Under the pieces are notes generated by a model. The model was not told the DNA's origin and searched no databases. It was given only the letters and a program-made list of their open reading frames with translations. A stretch of 64,000 bases of DNA from Massilia oculi. GTDB taxonomy: Bacteria > Pseudomonadota > Gammaproteobacteria > Burkholderiales > Burkholderiaceae_D. Shown here piece after piece: positions 63,200-64,000 of the stretch. Location: assembly GCF_003143515.1 (NCBI RefSeq), contig NZ_CP029343.1:3224001-3288000 (forward strand), given 5' to 3'. The position numbers and the translations under genes were made by a program. Numbering within the stretch: the stretch's first letter is position 1; each line of letters begins with the position of its first letter.

Positions 63200-64000
63200 T
63201 TATTGCCGATTGAGTTTATGCGAGGGCAGCAGCAGGAACCATAGGGCAACGAAGGGCCAGGCCAGCGCCAGGCCCTCGGCCGCACCGTTAAAGTTGAGGA
63301 ACTTGCCTTGCACCCAGCCCTGCAGGGTGGACGAAAAATACGGGTTCACCGGGATCGTATTGACCACCACCAGCGCCAGGATCAGGGTCACGACCGCCAG
63401 CCGGCGCTGCGCCACCTGCGGCGCGAATACCAGGCCGGACAGCATGATCAGGCCGATCAGGAAGCCTCCCTCGGCGCCCGGCGTGACCCAGACCAGGGCG
63501 TTATCGGGACGGAACAGCAGCGAGCTGGCGAAGGCTTTCACCACCAGTGCGCTCGCCAGCAGGGCCAGCATGAGCCAGAAGCGCGGGGCGCCGCGGCGCA
63601 CCAGGCACATCAGGGTGAGGGCGGCGCCGGTCATGCCGCAGGCAGTGATGATGGTCTCCGACAGCCAGTACTGCTCCACGCTCATGATGTCGTCGCCGGG
63701 GCGCAGCATGGCCACCAGGTCGATCTCGGTGTCGAGCCAGGACGACATCCAGCCGGACAGGATGGGCAGCACCTGGCCGTGGCCGAACAGGTAGCTCTGC
63801 GGGTAGATCTGGGCCAGCGGCCACATGGCCACCAGCACCAGGCCCTGGCTGGCGTGCGGCGCGAACCAGCGCTGGCGCAGCTTGAACAGGCGGCTGCGGT
63901 CGAGCAGGCCCGGAGCCCACAGCGCGCCGAGGATGGCGCCCAGGAAGCAGCCGCCGGCATTGGTGACGAAGTCGAGGTTCGACGGCACGCGGCTGGGCAG
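63200..64000 (-). CDS. VanZ-like integral membrane protein (5' end cut by window edge)
   Basis: At least 267 residues, with hydrophobic helices at roughly even spacing. The early PSNLDFVTNAGGCFLGAILGALW resembles the VanZ D-x-D-x-x-x-N-xxGxxxG loop. VanZ-like proteins are membrane proteins of unclear function, one of which confers teicoplanin resistance in Gram-positive hosts. The start lies beyond the window. It is followed by the ferredoxin-like gene 59 nt downstream on the same strand. The VanZ call is based on short motifs. Confidence 0.65.
   Translation of the reverse strand: MPSRVPSNLDFVTNAGGCFLGAILGALWAPGLLDRSRLFKLRQRWFAPHASQGLVLVAMWPLAQIYPQSYLFGHGQVLPILSGWMSSWLDTEIDLVAMLRPGDDIMSVEQYWLSETIITACGMTGAALTLMCLVRRGAPRFWLMLALLASALVVKAFASSLLFRPDNALVWVTPGAEGGFLIGLIMLSGLVFAPQVAQRRLAVVTLILALVVVNTIPVNPYFSSTLQGWVQGKFLNFNGAAEGLALAWPFVALWFLLLPSHKLNRQ

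Overview
The window is high-GC DNA from a betaproteobacterium, most likely Oxalobacteraceae of the Massilia/Telluria type. This is inferred from the protein styles, GC-biased codons, a second infA, the MSHA-type minor pilins, a TonB receptor with a carbohydrate operon, and the classic origin-proximal gene order. No rRNA or tRNA gene was recognised. The origin-proximal block lies at 43.6-53.1 kb: gyrB, dnaN and dnaA on the minus strand, a 364-bp gap, then rpmH, rnpA, yidD, yidC and mnmE on the plus strand.

Region by region. 0-7.1 kb: a minus-strand sugar operon (GH1 beta-glucosidase, glucokinase, MFS transporter, secreted heme-degrading-domain protein, Gfo/Idh/MocA oxidoreductase) behind a TonB-dependent receptor. 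A divergent LacI-type regulator (7.4-8.4 kb) faces two LacI-family-like operators. 8.5-10.3 kb: ohr peroxide resistance and a secreted esterase. 10.9-14.8 kb: MFS transporter, AraC regulator, methyl-accepting chemotaxis protein. 14.8-19.1 kb: glycosyltransferase 9, a dimethylformamidase-like protein and a NodU/CmcH-type carbamoyltransferase, an unusual combination. 19.3-24.3 kb: nudC, a membrane protein, folE, a transposase remnant, a PAP2 phosphatase, a lipoprotein and a HAD phosphatase. 24.4-28.7 kb: a receptor-like Cache/CheW protein, an AraC regulator and an SDR. 28.8-34.4 kb: an overlapping MSHA minor pilin cassette, mshQ-C-D-O-P. 34.6-39.2 kb: NERD/helicase protein, an Asp/Arg-repeat protein, a candidate structured sRNA, infA, and leuA with a possible leucine leader peptide. 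39.6-43.5 kb: NHL lipoprotein, SnoaL-like protein, a 24-bp inverted repeat, an unknown gene and an MFS transporter.

53.1-55.9 kb is accessory DNA. It begins exactly at the 3' end of mnmE, a known attachment site for SGI1-type islands, and carries a truncated P4-type integrase, a decayed IS3-family element and an intact IS481-like transposase. It ends at a partial copy of the mnmE 3' end. I read it as the scar of a lost integrative island.

55.9-64 kb returns to core-like genes: YceB-like lipoprotein, small zinc protein, Hpt protein, a frameshifted CAP-domain lipoprotein, pssA, a CsoR/RcnR-like regulator, aldo/keto reductase, D,D-carboxypeptidase, alpha/beta hydrolase, a 2Fe-2S ferredoxin-like protein and a VanZ-like protein cut by the window edge. 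The most interesting unexplained items are the candidate sRNA at 36.7-36.9 kb, the leuA leader ORF, the carbamoyltransferase cluster and the mnmE island scar.
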